DNA from: Castanea sativa
Lineage: Eukaryota > Streptophyta > Magnoliopsida > Fagales > Fagaceae
Direction of reading: 5' to 3'
Assembly: GCF_040712315.1 (NCBI RefSeq)
Contig: NC_134019.1
Location: forward strand, 36,241,873 to 36,305,872
Length of the DNA stretch: 64,000 nucleotides
Part shown: in pieces, positions 45,055-57,999 of the stretch
How the letters are laid out: the number at the start of each line of letters is the position of its first letter
Numbering within the stretch: position 1 is the first letter of the stretch
Translations under genes and position numbers: made by a program
Notes under the pieces: model-generated
Told to the model about the DNA's origin: nothing
The model's database searches: none
The model's input: only the letters and a program-made list of their open reading frames with translations

Positions 45055-47940
45055 ATTAATAATGAAAGCTGGTACATAGCATTTTCATCAATTTAAAAAT
45101 AAAAAATATTAATTAAAAAAATATATATTTATTTATATATTCATGTCACATAAACACGGATCTTATGTAATTAATCATTTTTTCATGTTTCAAATAAGTA
45201 AATTTTAAATATCTATGCTTTTTTTTTAAAAGTATTTAAACGTCTTTAATTTCTTTAAAAGAAATGTTTCTCTCCATTTCCTAAGAAATTAAATGTCAGA
45301 AAAAGTTCTAGTATATATAATTTCTCTCCATTACTCTTAGCCTCTGTTTAGGAAGTGCAGTTTTTTTAGTGGGTCTCGTGCACTATTCACAAGACCCACA
45401 AACTACTTTTTTATAAAAAATTAAAAAAAAAAAACTTTAAAACTGAATCCTACGGCATTATTCACACATTTAAAATTTATTTTGTTACAGTATTTTTAAT
45501 TTTCAACAATAAACAGTATCCAAACAGATCTTTACTCCTAACTTACGAGTCAAGTAATGAGCCAAATCCTACACAAACTGAGGAGCAAGATAAGATTTCC
45601 ACTATAAATAAAATGAGCTTCAAGTTAAATGTCAGGATAAGTTCTTTTTTTTCTTTTTTTCTTTTTTGGAAATAAAACTAAGTTATAGTATTTATGACCA
45701 TTGACCAGTAAACAAGACAAATCCTACCAAAGACTGAAAGAACTAGATACTATTTCCGCTATAATAAATTGAAAATTAAATGTGGGTAGGGCTGGCTAGA
45801 AATATCTTTTTCGCTAACGCCATTATTTGTTTGGTGTAAAATATTTTCTAGAAAATGTTGTCCTCATTTTTAAGTGTTTGGGCGAGGAAAATACTTGATT
45901 AGACTAGAATGATTTTTGTTAGCAACACCCATTTTTTGGAGAAAGTTTCCTCCCCCTCTCCCAAAACAAAGTTTTGGTGAGTGAGTTGCTCGTTAGAAAT
46001 TTACCTCAAAATCCCTAAGGTTACATTTGGAAACTTAGATTTGAATTTGAATTTGGAATTTAACAAATTGGAAATGCCCTGATTTTAAATCCATTAATTT
46101 TAGAAGTTATTTTAAATTCAAGCATTTTAAAAAATTAAAATCCTTAGTAGATTTGTCAAATTCAAATTCTTGACTTTTTTTTAACTTTTCAAACAAGATA
46201 ATTGAATTTTAATCACCCAAATTTAAATGCCCCAATCATGTCATCCAAACACACCAATTAAATGTTGTCTAATGCACTTCAAACACCATCTCAATTGTAT
46301 CAAATCAATTGAAATTCCAAACCCTATTTTGGTCCACGAGCAAGCAAAAGGAAAATTAGTGTCATTTGAGATGACCTAGATTTACCTGAAATATTTAGTT
46401 TTAAAATTGGTCATTAATGATTTTTTTACTATTAAAAAAAATCATCAATCCATATAAATAGATTTTATACATATATGTATTTAGTACACTCAAATCAAAT
46501 CAAATCAAGTCTCATATTTACAAATTTGTTTATAAATACATTATCATGTTTGAATTGAGAGTTGCCATTTTTTTTTATTTCACAAACCAAGCTTTTTTTC
46601 TTTTTTATGGCTTTTGTCATTGATAGAGAAATTTAACCATTTGTTATTTTTCCTTTTCTTTTTCTTTTATTAGATACATCAATAATTAGAAGTGGATACA
46701 TCAATAATTAGAGGATATCACCTTGGATGTTTTCTTTAGTAACACTTGCTAGTTGAGGAGATCACCTTGAATGTTTTCTAAAACACTTGCTAGTTGAGTT
46801 ACAAGACTATTGAATTTTGGCTTTGACCATTTATATTATTAAAAGTTACCTTTTCTTCTTAAGAGTTTAACCACTTATTTTATTAACGCTAACTTCTTCT
46901 TAGAAAGACTAGAATTGTGAAGCGTAAATCCCATTTCAAGTTTGGAAGAGCCTTAATCCCCAACAAGTAATCCCTCAATTTAAGACAAATTAGAGATCTG
47001 TTTAGATATCGCTTATTGCTGAAAACATTATAACAAAATAATTTTTAAACTATGAATAGTGCTCGTAGGACCCAATTTTAAAGTTACATTTGTGTTTTTT
47101 CGTATTTACAGGTCCCGTGAACAGTGCATGGGACTCAGAGAAAAACACAAACGCCTGGCGCGTTTGCTATCCAAACCCACACTAGGTAAGGAATCACGTT
47201 GCTAGAACACATACCAAAGCCTAAGATAATACTAAAATGTAACAGGTATCTTAAATTCTAATAAATCATTTCACATCTGACTACACCTGGAGTGGGTTTA
47301 GATACCGCTTATTTTACTAAAAACTAAAAACTTATTGCTGAAAACACTATAGCAAAATATTTTTTTTATTACTAAAAATACTATCCACGCGTTTTTCATC
47401 ACTTGGCTGATCCATGAACAATGCCATGGGACCAGCCAAGTGAAACGCAAGAGCACGCAAACATAAAAATGCCGCTACACAAACGCACACTTGATGTAAG
47501 CCCACTAATTTTTTATATGCACTTCAACTGAACTAACTTGTTTCCAAATCCACAGATACAACTGTTTTTCCTTCTTTTTTTTAGTTTGATTAAGTACGTC
47601 CTCAGTCAGGTCCAGCTTCAAAAATTATTGCAATTACGCTCAAAATAGAAGAAGAGCAATAAAGCAAAATTAATTAAGAAACTTTGGCAAAGCAAAAGAT
47701 TACAGTAAATTCTCATTACAGCACAAAGGCAGGTTCTGAAATTTCAGAAGACACATTTGGAAACAAACTTAGCCAAAGAATCGCGCAAAAAAAATTCCAA
47801 TGGTTTGATCAACCAATCCAAAAAAACAGCATAACCAACAGACCATGAATGTATAACAACTATATACCGACCGAAATTGAATCAAGGAAAAAAGAAATTC
47901 AAGCCACCAGAACATCCAAGGAATAAGATACAGGGTCACA
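45055..47940. other. Intergenic region 3' of CAP1 with three MITE copies and small tandem repeats
   Basis: MITE-like copies of the GTTTGGATA family lie at about 45340-45531, 46993-47184 and 47291-47492. A local tandem at about 46674-46795 repeats GATACATCAATAATTAGA twice. It then repeats a unit of about 55 bp ending AACACTTGCTAGTTGAG. No gene was recognised. Confidence 0.55.
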
Positions 47941-47949
47941 AACTGGCAA

Positions 47950-50900
47950 TTACCCTCCTGAGTGAGAGACTGGAGTAGTTTCAAAGTGGCCGTCTTTAAA
48001 TGTATGAACAAACTGTTGTGGCAGAGCATGCTCCCCCTGCAATAGAACAGAGGTAAGAGATCTAAAGCGAACTCAAGGAACAAAAACTTAATTTTACTTC
48101 CTTCTTGGTCTTATTGATGCACTTAATAAGCATAGATGCTTTCTCCATTTGATGCGGATAGTTCATGGGAAGATAAACAACCAGCAGACTACATATTAGA
48201 TTGTAACACTAAGTTGTTCAGACTTAGTGCCAAGAGATATCCTATTTCACTAACACCAGTTGATGCCTGACAGATATGACTACACTGAGACTGCATGCCA
48301 TACAACCCAACCGACACCCTTACAGGTCAATGCAGGTTTTATCAACATTAGTAACATCCTTTAACATAGTCAAGTAAGAATCGTTACAATACCAACTCTG
48401 GCTACACTTGGTCAACATGCAGTGGAAAGAACTTGGAGATAGGACCAACCCCAAGAAACAATCTCCAATATTTTCTGTTTACTCAAATGAATCCTTATGT
48501 ACTACTTTTTTTATATGTCTTATGCTAGCAGCTTTGACATCCAAAGACTACCAATAGCTAGTGTTCACAACTATAGTCCTCAACAAGGAGTATGTATTGG
48601 CCAAATACCAATGCACCCAAATGTCATTCGATTGCTAGAGACCTCTTCCAGCACACATTCCCAAAAAAAAATATTGGGATTGAAGTACAGCGTGTTCAGG
48701 GGGGCCTTCTGGATATTCACTTGAATGTTCAGGATATTTCTCATAGACCAAGCAGACAGCTTAGACAAAATATATCAGTTTTCAGATTAAAGTTATTTTA
48801 ACCTTTTTTTTTTAATTTTTAAAAAGGAAGTATGTATTGGCCAATAACCAATGCACCTAGTGTCCCTTGATCACCAGAACCTTTCCCAGCACGCTTTCCA
48901 AAAAGATTAGAGTCTTACACAAATATATCAGATTTTCATACTCATTGTGTCATTCTAAACTTCCACAACCCATTATGTTTAATGTTCAATTCCAGTAATC
49001 AAACTATGGTAACATTGATCAATGCCAATCCAGAGCTGTTTAACAAACATCCCACTTTACAAACAAAATATCACATGTACCACAACATGCCTGCTCTAAT
49101 GTAACTTTCAGTCAAAATGAAACTATAACTGCACAGTCAACAGTAAAAAAAAAAAATGTTTTGGATCAGCAGCTGTTTAACAAACATCCCACTTTACAAA
49201 CAAAATATCACATGTACCACAACATGCCTGCTCTATCTAACTTTCAGTCAAAATGAAACTATAACTGCACAGTCAACAGCAAAAAAAATTATGTTTTGGA
49301 TCAGCAATATCAAGAACCGTGAAAGACTACTACCTAAAAAAACTGTTTGCAAGCAAAACTGGGGGGGGGGGGAATAACCATATCCATTTAAGAAGCCAGA
49401 AACTCAAACAACTAAGAGGAGAAAAGAAACCAGGAAACATACCCAATCACCATCAGGCTCAGCACCAGGTACCAAAACATTGATCTCACTAGACTTTGCA
49501 GTTGTTATAGATGTGCCAAGAGATTCTTTGCTTAAATATAACTGGCATCCTGTCGTATTGTCCACTGAAATAGTTGGAGCTGATCCCTACAATAGCCACA
49601 TAGTAGGTAAACGACTAAGATCATACACCAGGCATTAATACCATTCTCAATCAAAAACTATTTTCTATGTTTATTAGGTTGAAATCTTAGAATAATACAA
49701 TTGGATTTCAATTTGACATCATAAAATCATTTATGAGGTGAAATAAGGATACCTGGCATTGCACCTCAACCCCATTGCAATTTACAATCTCAAAAGCAGC
49801 CACGACATCCTACATTGTCAAGTGAACAATTAAATTAATCCATATACCTCAATATGCATTGCTTCCATTACTCATAAAAGTTGTTCTTCTGTTTGTTTTT
49901 TGTCTTTTTTTTATTTTTTATTTTATAGTTTTTATTGCTTCCATAAATCTTAAAAGTTCTTTACTTTTTTTTTTATCAGTGAAAAAAATATATATAAAGT
50001 TATTTATTTTATTTTTCATATATCATACTAACCGTAAATACAACTCCCATCTTAGTGCACTTGTCAATTGTAATATTGTTGACTTTCCCTGCAGATTGCT
50101 CAAATAAAAATGAGTTCCTCATGGCTTTAAAAACAAGTAACAAAAAAACATTTTTCATGAGTCTACTAAAATTACCTTGAATCTGCAAGACAGACTCTTT
50201 GCATCCATAAACATATACAGATTGTTTTGAATCACAATCATCAATAACCAATTGCTTTTTTCCAATTTGATTCTCAACAACCCACCTGCCAGAAGATACA
50301 GCATTTTTGAAATAGTGAAATTATTTAATGCAATTATTCCTTACATAAAGCAAACAATATAAAGAAGATCAGCATACTTACTTACGACCCACTTGAAGCT
50401 CTAACTTTGGTGGTCCTGCTTTAGAAAATGAAGGCGAATTTGAACGACCTTTTTCACCAGCACTAACAACGCCACTTCTATCTGCACGGTTCTTTGTCTT
50501 CATATCATCTGTGACCTTTCTCAGACCTAGGATGTTGGAAATCCAGATCACAATTGGCCAGAATGCCCATAGAAAACAAAAGATAATGAAAAAAATAAAA
50601 AGGGAGGAAAAAAAAAGAACCTGTAGTCACAGGCTTCCCCGAACTAATTTCTTGGAAAACAGCAGCCATCCCTTCTTTTGGGCGTGATGATGAAGCCTGA
50701 GAAGATTCTGAACTGAAAAGAGAAGCTGGTGGAGGAGGTGGAGGAGCAGGGGCTCCAGGCGTAGGAGCTTTTGGTGGAGCAGCAGCCGGTTTTCCCGTAG
50801 CACTCCAAACTGGGCCCAATGGATAGTGACTCTTAACATAATCCCGCAAGCCAGGTAAATATAGTTCCTTGATGGCTTTGGCCCATTCAACATGATTAGG

Positions 50901-52935
50901 GTCTTTGCTTTTATACTCTACAAGAACCTGACTTTCACAACGAAACATGTCAGCAACTAACAAATGGAAATTTTAACTCATAAATCCAATACATTAAGTG
51001 TTATTAAATATGGCAAGGAAGAACGTGTGCCAACTAGGTCGTCTAATTTTGGACCACAGCACATTCCCAAAGTGGAATACAAGTATTAAACATCAAACAA
51101 ATAAAAATCAATCGACATTAAGTTTTCCATTCTTAATTCTTTTCTTTGTAATGAATCAATATTCACTAGATGCAGCAAATATGTAAGAAAATGAATGAGG
51201 ATGGACTACTTTTTTTCTTCTAAGTCTAATTTTGCTTCCACAGAAGCTAATAGTCCCTTCATCTGTTTGTATGTAACAACTATCATAATTGAGAAGTTCA
51301 TGGCAGCATTTTAAAGCAAACTACTGGGCACCTGAAAACATTTAGATTACCTTGTTGTTGTAAAATTCAGCCATTTGCCAACTCTCTTCCACATGTGCAA
51401 TAGGCATGCTCATACCTTGAAAAGGGAAAAATAAACATTAGAAGTCAAAGAATATGAAATGAAATCATCTGCTCTTGGCATACAAAGACAATCATTCTTT
51501 CCCTTACCACAGTCCTTTCCAGTAAATGCAATCCATGCCAGTGCCGAAAGACTATCAGTAGCAGACTTCAAGTGGTTAAAAAAATCAGATCGCCTCCCTT
51601 CTGTCAATGCATTTGCTTTTACCATCACCTCATTCAGTGGCTTGAGAAATTCAGGTAACCCAGCAGGATCAGGTTTCTGCAAAATAAGAATAAACCTATA
51701 AGATAAATTTTATTTTAATTTTTTAATTGGTAAGTTATACACACTCCTGGTGAATTTTACACCCAAGACTTCACTCTCCACTCATCATATGGAAGAAAAA
51801 AGTGCCAACTGAGCTAAATCTCATTGGCAATAAAACCCATATGATGAGGCAGTCAACTCACCAGCAATAGCATTGCTAAAGATGAAAAAGTAGATAGTAC
51901 CCACATAACCTCTCATTTCCACTATTTTCAGCAGCTATTGCACAACAACCAAGGTACCAAGCACTCGCATCAACATAAGACTTTCACGTGAATTGCACAA
52001 AAAAATTACCATACAAAATTTACATTACCCAATACAATTTTAAGGCTCCACTGTCACAATTTTTAGAACCAATAACCTAAAAATTTGAATCCAACTTTAT
52101 GTGACCATTCTCAATGTGGTTTCTGAGCAACTCACAAACATTCCAAAACCCAAATCACAATTCACGGTACAGCCAATCAAAATCATTAATCAGAATGAGA
52201 AATGAAAACCCACCTAGATCAGAAACAAATATAAAATATCTATACAATTTTTTTTTCTATCTGGCTTAGAATAAGAGATCTATATAATAATGCTATCCAT
52301 GCAAAATAACCAAAATCAAGTTTGTTCACTAAATTTCTAGACTGTGAGATCTATACAATAATGCTATCCATGCATAATAATAAGCCAAAATCAAGTTTGT
52401 TCAATAAATTGATCGATTGTGAGATCTATATAATAATGCTTATCCATGCATAATAGCCAAAAAAATCAATATCATTCAATTTGACACTTTTTGCTCCTAT
52501 CACAATCACCCAAAAAACAAACCCTGCCATTCTCAACATCAAACATACAAATTCGAAGCGATTCAATTTCACCAATCCTATAACCAAAATCAAAACGTGC
52601 AAAAGCTGAAAATGCATCAAGAAAAATTGGGAAAAATGAGTGACCTGAGTTTGTTTGGCTTTGATAAGAAGCTCCTTTTGAACATTGAAAGCTTCTTGCA
52701 GCACATTCGTGACCTCCAACACCTGTCCCCCAATTTTCTCAGCCGCGCTCGAAACCCTACCCAAGTACTGCGAAACCAGATCGTCGAACGCCAAAATCGA
52801 CGGATCCGACGACGACGCCGCCGCCGCCGACGTGTCGTCGTCGAAAGCGGGTAAACCTCTCGACCCGAACCCGTTCGACAGCGACTCTAGCCGAGCCACC
52901 GCTGATTCCAGCCGAGCTATCAGCTTCTCCTCCAT
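47950..52935 (-). CDS. CAP1: Cyclase-associated protein (CAP), actin-monomer recycling factor, 10 exons, 476 aa
   Basis: CAP binds ADP-actin and cofilin-actin, speeds nucleotide exchange and so recycles actin in the cytoplasm. The minus-strand exons are 52935-52645, 51676-51508, 51415-51351, 50927-50621, 50526-50382, 50285-50176, 50088-50033, 49809-49753, 49586-49443 and 48036-47950. All introns are GT/AG, and the frame closes at 476 codons plus TAA, the length I recall for Arabidopsis CAP1 (At4g34490). Residues 1-38 form the oligomerising helix ([17 protein letters not shown]). The helical CAP-N domain runs to about 215 ([30 protein letters not shown]). A proline-rich linker follows ([10 protein letters not shown], 234-243). 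Next are a WH2-like [13 protein letters not shown] (279-291) and the beta-helical CARP domain (about 320-476; [48 protein letters not shown]). Introns 1 and 9 hold tandem repeats. Nothing in the sequence suggests a pseudogene. Confidence 0.97.
49034..49308. repeat. 137-bp tandem duplication in CAP1 intron 9
   Basis: Two nearly identical units start AGCTGTTTAACAAACATCCC at 49034 and 49171. They differ mainly in the length of an A-tract and by a short indel. A weaker, older pair starting AGTATGTATTGGCCAA lies at about 48589 and 48829 in the same intron. Confidence 0.9.
52275..52470. repeat. Three tandem units of about 72-75 bp in CAP1 intron 1
   Basis: Units begin with AGATCTATA at 52275, 52347 and 52422 and share ATAATGCTATCCATGCA and CAAAATCAAGTTTGTTCA. 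Confidence 0.85.
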
Positions 52936-52936
52936 T

Positions 52937-52952
52937 TCTCTCTCTCTCTCTC
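52937..52952. repeat. (TC)n tract in the CAP1 5' leader
   Basis: On the gene strand it is a GA run ending just before the ATG. GA/CT-rich leaders are common in plant genes. Confidence 0.8.
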
Positions 52953-53130
52953 TGAGATTTTCTCTATCTGAAAAAAACACACACACAATGTCTGTCTCTG
53001 TGAGACTGTGAGGTGGCTTTTAATTATTTGCTTTCTTTATCTTTTTTCTCTCTCTGCTTTTTAAGTAATAGTTTTTAATTTTTGTGACACCGAAAGGTGA
53101 AAAGGGAATTTTGATTTGGCGGTTCTAATC

Positions 53131-53182
53131 TTTGGCGCGGGTTTGGGTTTAGAGAGAGAGAGAGAATGTGGGGGGACACGTG
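53131..53182 (-). promoter_or_regulatory. CAP1 upstream region: E2F-like site and G-box
   Basis: TTTGGCGC at 53131-53138 fits the E2F consensus TTTSSCGC. The palindrome CACGTG at 53177-53182, in an ACACGTGGCG context, is a G-box/ABRE-type core. They lie about 200 and 245 bp upstream of the ATG. Their use is inferred from consensus only. A TATA box was not clear. Confidence 0.4.
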
Positions 53183-53184
53183 GC

Positions 53185-55010
53185 GGTTTGAGAGGGAATC
53201 ATGGGGGTTCGAGAGCTGTGGAACACCACCAGTTAGAAATGTCGAACTGGTTTTAAGTGGCTAAAAAGAGTGGACGGTGGATACACAAAAATGGGAGCGT
53301 GGGAGAGATTGATTAAATGGGTTATGGCCCTTAGCATTTGGCGTGGAACCTAAGCAACACCCCATCCATTTTAGACTTCAGCCACCCCAACTTTTTTTTT
53401 TTTCAAACCAACAAGACCCAATTAATTGACTTACCAAAATTCTTCATTGTACTGAAAATTAAGAGATTGTAATTTTTTATTTTTTTTTTGGTTTCTCATA
53501 GGGTGTTCGGGTCAATTTATGTGCACCGCGACTAATCTACACTTGCGGTGGGAGTGTACTGTTGGCTGCGACTCAAACTGAAGAGCAAACTCAGTCGAAC
53601 CCCGAAGCCTTACCTAATGGTGGACAAACAATTGAACCACACTTGGTAGTTAAGATTGTAAAATGAATCATTAAGAGAATGAGGATGAAATATATAAACC
53701 AAATTCTCTTATATTTCATATTAAATATTAAAAATTTAAAGATTGTAAAGTATCATATTTTTTAATTTTTAATATTTAATAAGAACTATAAGAGAATTTG
53801 GTTTAAATATTTTGTCCTCGTTATCTTAATGATTCATTTTGGAGTTCAATGTGTAATCATAGAAAGACAACTCTATCATCAACCATCTTGTAAATGGGAG
53901 TGTGGGACTCAAGAATCTTGCCTGGTTACTTTAGAAGCAGCATGATGACTCATATAGAATATGAGCCAATCACGGTGCTCATTTGTTGGTAATCAAGAGA
54001 TTAGCGTGGATGATTTTGTAGCATGGATAGATAAGGTCCCAGGATTGATTGAAAAGCAAGTGCTAATGGGAGTATCTTTCTCATTATGGTCAATGTAAGA
54101 TTAATAATATTTTTATCAAAAGACAAAATTTCTTCTTTTAAAAAAACCACTATTTTACTCCTAGTCCACTATTTTATTCATTAGCTATGAGTGAATTCAG
54201 TGTGTACTGTGTAAAATGTAGCATACTACAGGAGTAGATGTACTATTTGTAGAGTAATATAGTCTTGTTTTTCATGCTTGATAATTTGATAATTGGAGAA
54301 TGATGATTTTTTGGTAATGTTATTCTAATAATGTTATTTGTATTTTTTAAAAATTCATATGAGTGAAAAAGTATATGGAAATACGGTGTAATGTTGTTTA
54401 AAAATTGAAAATATGTGTTTAAACACATATATCAAACGGCCCCTAAGTGTTTTAAACTTTCAGTTAGAAATCCTGAGAAGTGTCTTAAAGTATAGCAATC
54501 CATTATAAAAGAACACAAAAGTTACTACTTTGAAACATTGCACACGTGCAAATCCAAAAATGGATGCATGAACACCACAAATTTCTATGATCTCTATGAT
54601 CGCTTGTGCTAATGCGAGCATGTTGGAGATAGATTGTACTTCAAGGATGGAAAAGGAAAACAAACAAAATAGACATTGGAGAGGGGAATCGCACAAGCCT
54701 AAAACAGGCAGGCACATGGACTAGTCCAACAGTTTTAGTGCAAATAAGTCTCGTCTTGTTGTCCTAGCCAAAGAGAGAAGTTTTAAATTGCAATTGATGG
54801 TTGACCAATGGCCACTATGTCGATCTTGCTAGTATTCAGCCAAACAACACCCTAAGCTTGGCTCCATGTCCAAATGGTCGAGGTTAACCAAACCACACCA
54901 CAAAACAATCAAGCCATCGATCTAGGTTAATTTGCATCATGTCCAATTGAGAGTAGCTCATGTAAAAATCGACTTCCGATATGATTACACAAAAATGAAC
55001 TGAAAGACAT
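53185..55010. other. Region upstream of CAP1, no further gene
   Basis: It contains a MITE-like copy at 54308-54443 (ends AAACGGCCCCTAA). A short inverted pair around 53655-53840 (ATGAATCATTAAGA against its reverse complement near 53828) forms an AT-rich foldback of about 190 bp. A minus-strand frame at 54460-54717 has no recognisable motif. Confidence 0.45.
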
Positions 55011-55015
55011 TTTTT

Positions 55016-55790
55016 TGTAACATCTCACATTTATTATAACTCGCCAATCGTAATCATTTAATACAATATGATAAAACTTTCTCCCTCGCAATCATGGGAA
55101 AGGTGTCTGCCACCCAAGTCCCTCAAGCATCATGAATTGATGGTGTGGTGTCAAGCTTCCTCTTTAGCAGCCTAGGGAAGAGCCCACCACCCTTGAACTC
55201 TATAAATAATGCCACTCCACCATAAAGAACTACATGCACTCTATCTTCTCAATACTTTGCCATTTTATTGTGTTTACTCTATAATCCTATTCACTAAGAG
55301 CATCCACAGCAGTGGAACTAAAAATTTAGCAATTTAGCTCCACCAAAAGTTACTTTATCTATTTTACCTACACACATGCTGCAGCAGTGGATCTATTTTA
55401 GCTTTCAATACAATAAAATAATATAAATATCACAATAAAATAATATATCTACCACAATAAAATAATAAATCTCACTACAATATAAACACCACAATAAAAA
55501 GGTAATGTGAACACAAAATAAAAAATTAATTTTTTTTAGCTCTCATGAACAGTGCACATCTATCTATAGATGCAAGATCAGAAGAATAGCTAAAAAAATA
55601 TGATTTAAATTTCCATCACGCTTCTTTTTGGTGTTTGTTAAAGCTAAAATAGCTATATAGCTATTTAGCTCCACTGCTGCAAGTGCTCTAACTTGCTTGT
55701 TGAGGTGACTTCGAGCAATCTTGCTAATTGATCTCTGGTTACAAGCTCCTCAAGAATTATTGAACGTCCGATATTTGTGCTCGTCAAAAT
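55016..55790 (+). repeat. Possible solo LTR interrupted by a MITE
   Basis: It starts TGTAACATCTCACATT and carries a TATA-like CTCTATAAATAAT at about 55198-55210. It continues after the MITE to about TGTGCTCGTCA. The layout resembles an LTR, but no partner LTR, primer site or target duplication is visible. Confidence 0.3.
55298..55688. mobile_element. PIF/Harbinger-type MITE, 391 bp, TSD TAA
   Basis: The ends are inverted: GAGCATCCACAGCAGTGGA on the left against GAGCACTTGCAGCAGTGGA read from the right. The element is flanked by TAA at 55295-55297 and 55689-55691. A 3-bp TWA target duplication with GAGCAT-type ends is the Tourist/Harbinger pattern. The interior has a CACAATAAAATAATA-like tandem (about 55400-55500). 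It is non-coding. Confidence 0.75.
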
Positions 55791-55830
55791 TTTCTATTCC
55801 AACTATTTAATTTTTTAGCTGAATAAATAA

Positions 55831-55857
<27 letters not shown>
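55831..55857. repeat. (AT)n microsatellite
   Basis: A simple AT run in intergenic DNA. Confidence 0.9.
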
Positions 55858-55859
<2 letters not shown>

Positions 55860-55862
<3 letters not shown>

Positions 55863-57990
55863 GAAATAGAAAACAATCTCAATCCATCTCTATTAAATGA
55901 GACAATAACCAAGAAGATAGAGAAGATATGAAAATTGATCCATCTCAGTTACAGTGTTACACTGAGTAGCCCGATGGGCCAAATTATGATATAAAAAATT
56001 TACATTTATGTAATAAAAAAAGAAATTCCAGCAAGGGAGCGAATTTAAGGTAGCCTTCAAAATCTAGGGAAGAAAGGATAAAGGAATGAAAGTAATGTAG
56101 AGCTTTAATAAACTTTTTAAGAGTCTCCTTCGAACGTGACAAAGGAGAGCTTATGAAAAAAAAAAAAAACAGCCAGCTAAATGGAATGGCTTAAGCTACT
56201 CACATATAAAGGCAGTAGCCCACCACATATCTTCTATTCTCCAATGGAAGGAAAAGTAAAACGAATTTGGAAAAAGGCCATCATATCTAGATACCGCAGA
56301 GGACAAATTATGAATAGAACAATCAATGGCATCTTCTTTTTCTTGCCATAAATCACTGAAATAAAATAATGGCTATCATACATGATACATGCACTAGCCC
56401 CTACAGCAAGAATTGCAAATGGTCCTTATCCTTTATAGTAAAATTGAATTAAGGACAACATGGTTGATCGTGCAGTTACGTTGGTGCACCGTGTCATACA
56501 AATTAAAGATCTCAGATCAGATCTACTTAAATTGACTTAAAAGAATAATAGCTACCAATACCATTGATTAATAATTCCATCTATGATTCTGGTCAGTCCG
56601 TAACCAAAGCATAGATGGGTTTTAAAATAAGCTGTCTCGACATAATTCCTTTTCCTTTAGTGAGGCTTCCAAATCCAACTTCCAAGCAATAGAATGATTG
56701 CTTGAGCCGAGGGTTAGGTTAATCATAATTGAAATTGAATAGGAGTTGGTGCAATCTCTGTTCCTCTTAGCAATTAACTACAGGTGGTAAGCAATTGACT
56801 TCTTTTGATGCTACGTAATTGTCCACAGGTATGTGACATTTTAATTGTTTGATAGGTAAGGTACCGTATATGTTTATCTGAATTCTGAAGACAAACCCCA
56901 GAAGGAAAACACTATTATAACCACCACCTTCTGTTCTCACCCTTCACACCTAGAGCTTGATTGATTTTGGCGTCACCTCAACTCAGTCTCAGGTGGGATG
57001 GTCATGGCCCATGGGCCAGGCATGCCAGCCTGAACGTCTTTGGGCTAAAGCAGATGTTCTTCAGCGGGACTAAATTTCCGAGGTGGGATTGGGCTTGGAC
57101 TTGACATTATGGCCCAGACTGATCCAGTTCGCCCAATGATTGATTTTATTTTTGTAAAAAAGTATACATATCACGGGCTTGAACAACTTACCAAACTTTT
57201 AGCATTTAACTTGACCACATACTTCTCACTGGTCTGGCTAGAGGAATCACCCCATGTGATTGCTTTTCAAGTTCTGAGAGACATTGAACATGTTCCTGTC
57301 CAAGCATAATTTCTTGACCTCTGTTCTTTTTTTCTTTTTCTTTTTTTGATTTGGATCTTGACCTCTGTTCTGGATTTTGATTGTGATTTTAATGAAAGGT
57401 CTTTACATAAAATAAGAAAAACTCACCATTTATTTGCTGGCCTTTAACTTAAAAAAAAAAAAAAAAGAAGAGGCACAAATTTAGAGCCTTTTCTAGTGCT
57501 GAGTTATTTAAAATATTTAAATGATGTGATACTTTAAACACGGTTTTATTCACACACAAAATTAATAGTAAAATAGACTCTATTGACCAATTTAGTTAAT
57601 TTTCAGTCAACTCTATTCTACTTTTTTTGCATCCAAACTGACCCTATTCTATTCCTATAGGAACAGAGCCAAGAATTTTGTTTGGGGAGGCAAGTTTCGG
57701 CACTAATATATAAGTTATAAGAGCACATTTTACAATAAAAAAAATATAATTGTAAAAAATAAAGTTATGTCTCTATAATTATTAGATCAGTTATTTTTTT
57801 TTAAAGAGCATCATTGGACTAATTCAAATATTTGGAAAAATCAACTCTTATTTTTGTAGACTATATTTTAAAAACATTAAAATAATTATATACATATATT
57901 AAGAAAAATTTCAAAATTTTGGGGCCATGGCCCCCCACCCATGTACATGCCTCCACCCTGATTCCCTAGTTGAACAAGCTATTAAACTGT
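55860..57990. other. Intergenic, no gene recognised; possible repeat remnant at 57660-57960
   Basis: No plausible gene. The plus-strand frame at 57109-57309 lacks family motifs. The stretch from CAGAGCCAAGAATTTT (about 57664) to GCCTCCACCCTG (about 57960) has loosely inverted ends and the palindrome GGGGCCATGGCCCC. It may be a decayed hAT-type MITE, but the target duplication is not convincing. Confidence 0.35.
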
Positions 57991-57999
57991 CAATTTGTA

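Noticed and set aside
47769..48083. 104-codon minus-strand frame
   Set aside because: Overlaps CAP1 exon 10 in another frame and the 3' region.
52597..53011. Plus-strand frames of 85 and 108 codons
   Set aside because: Antisense to CAP1 exon 1; Arg/Asp-rich runs come from the Ala/Ser-coding GCC/GAC stretch.
54460..54717. 85-codon minus-strand frame
   Set aside because: No conserved motif or gene context; it could not be linked to any family.
56000..56360. Possible LINE RNase H remnant on the minus strand
   Set aside because: Some phrases look coding-like, but none of the RNase H motifs seen in the LINE at 0.4-1.9 kb could be placed.
57109..57309. 66-codon plus-strand frame
   Set aside because: Short, with no motif and no leader or splice context; treated as chance.
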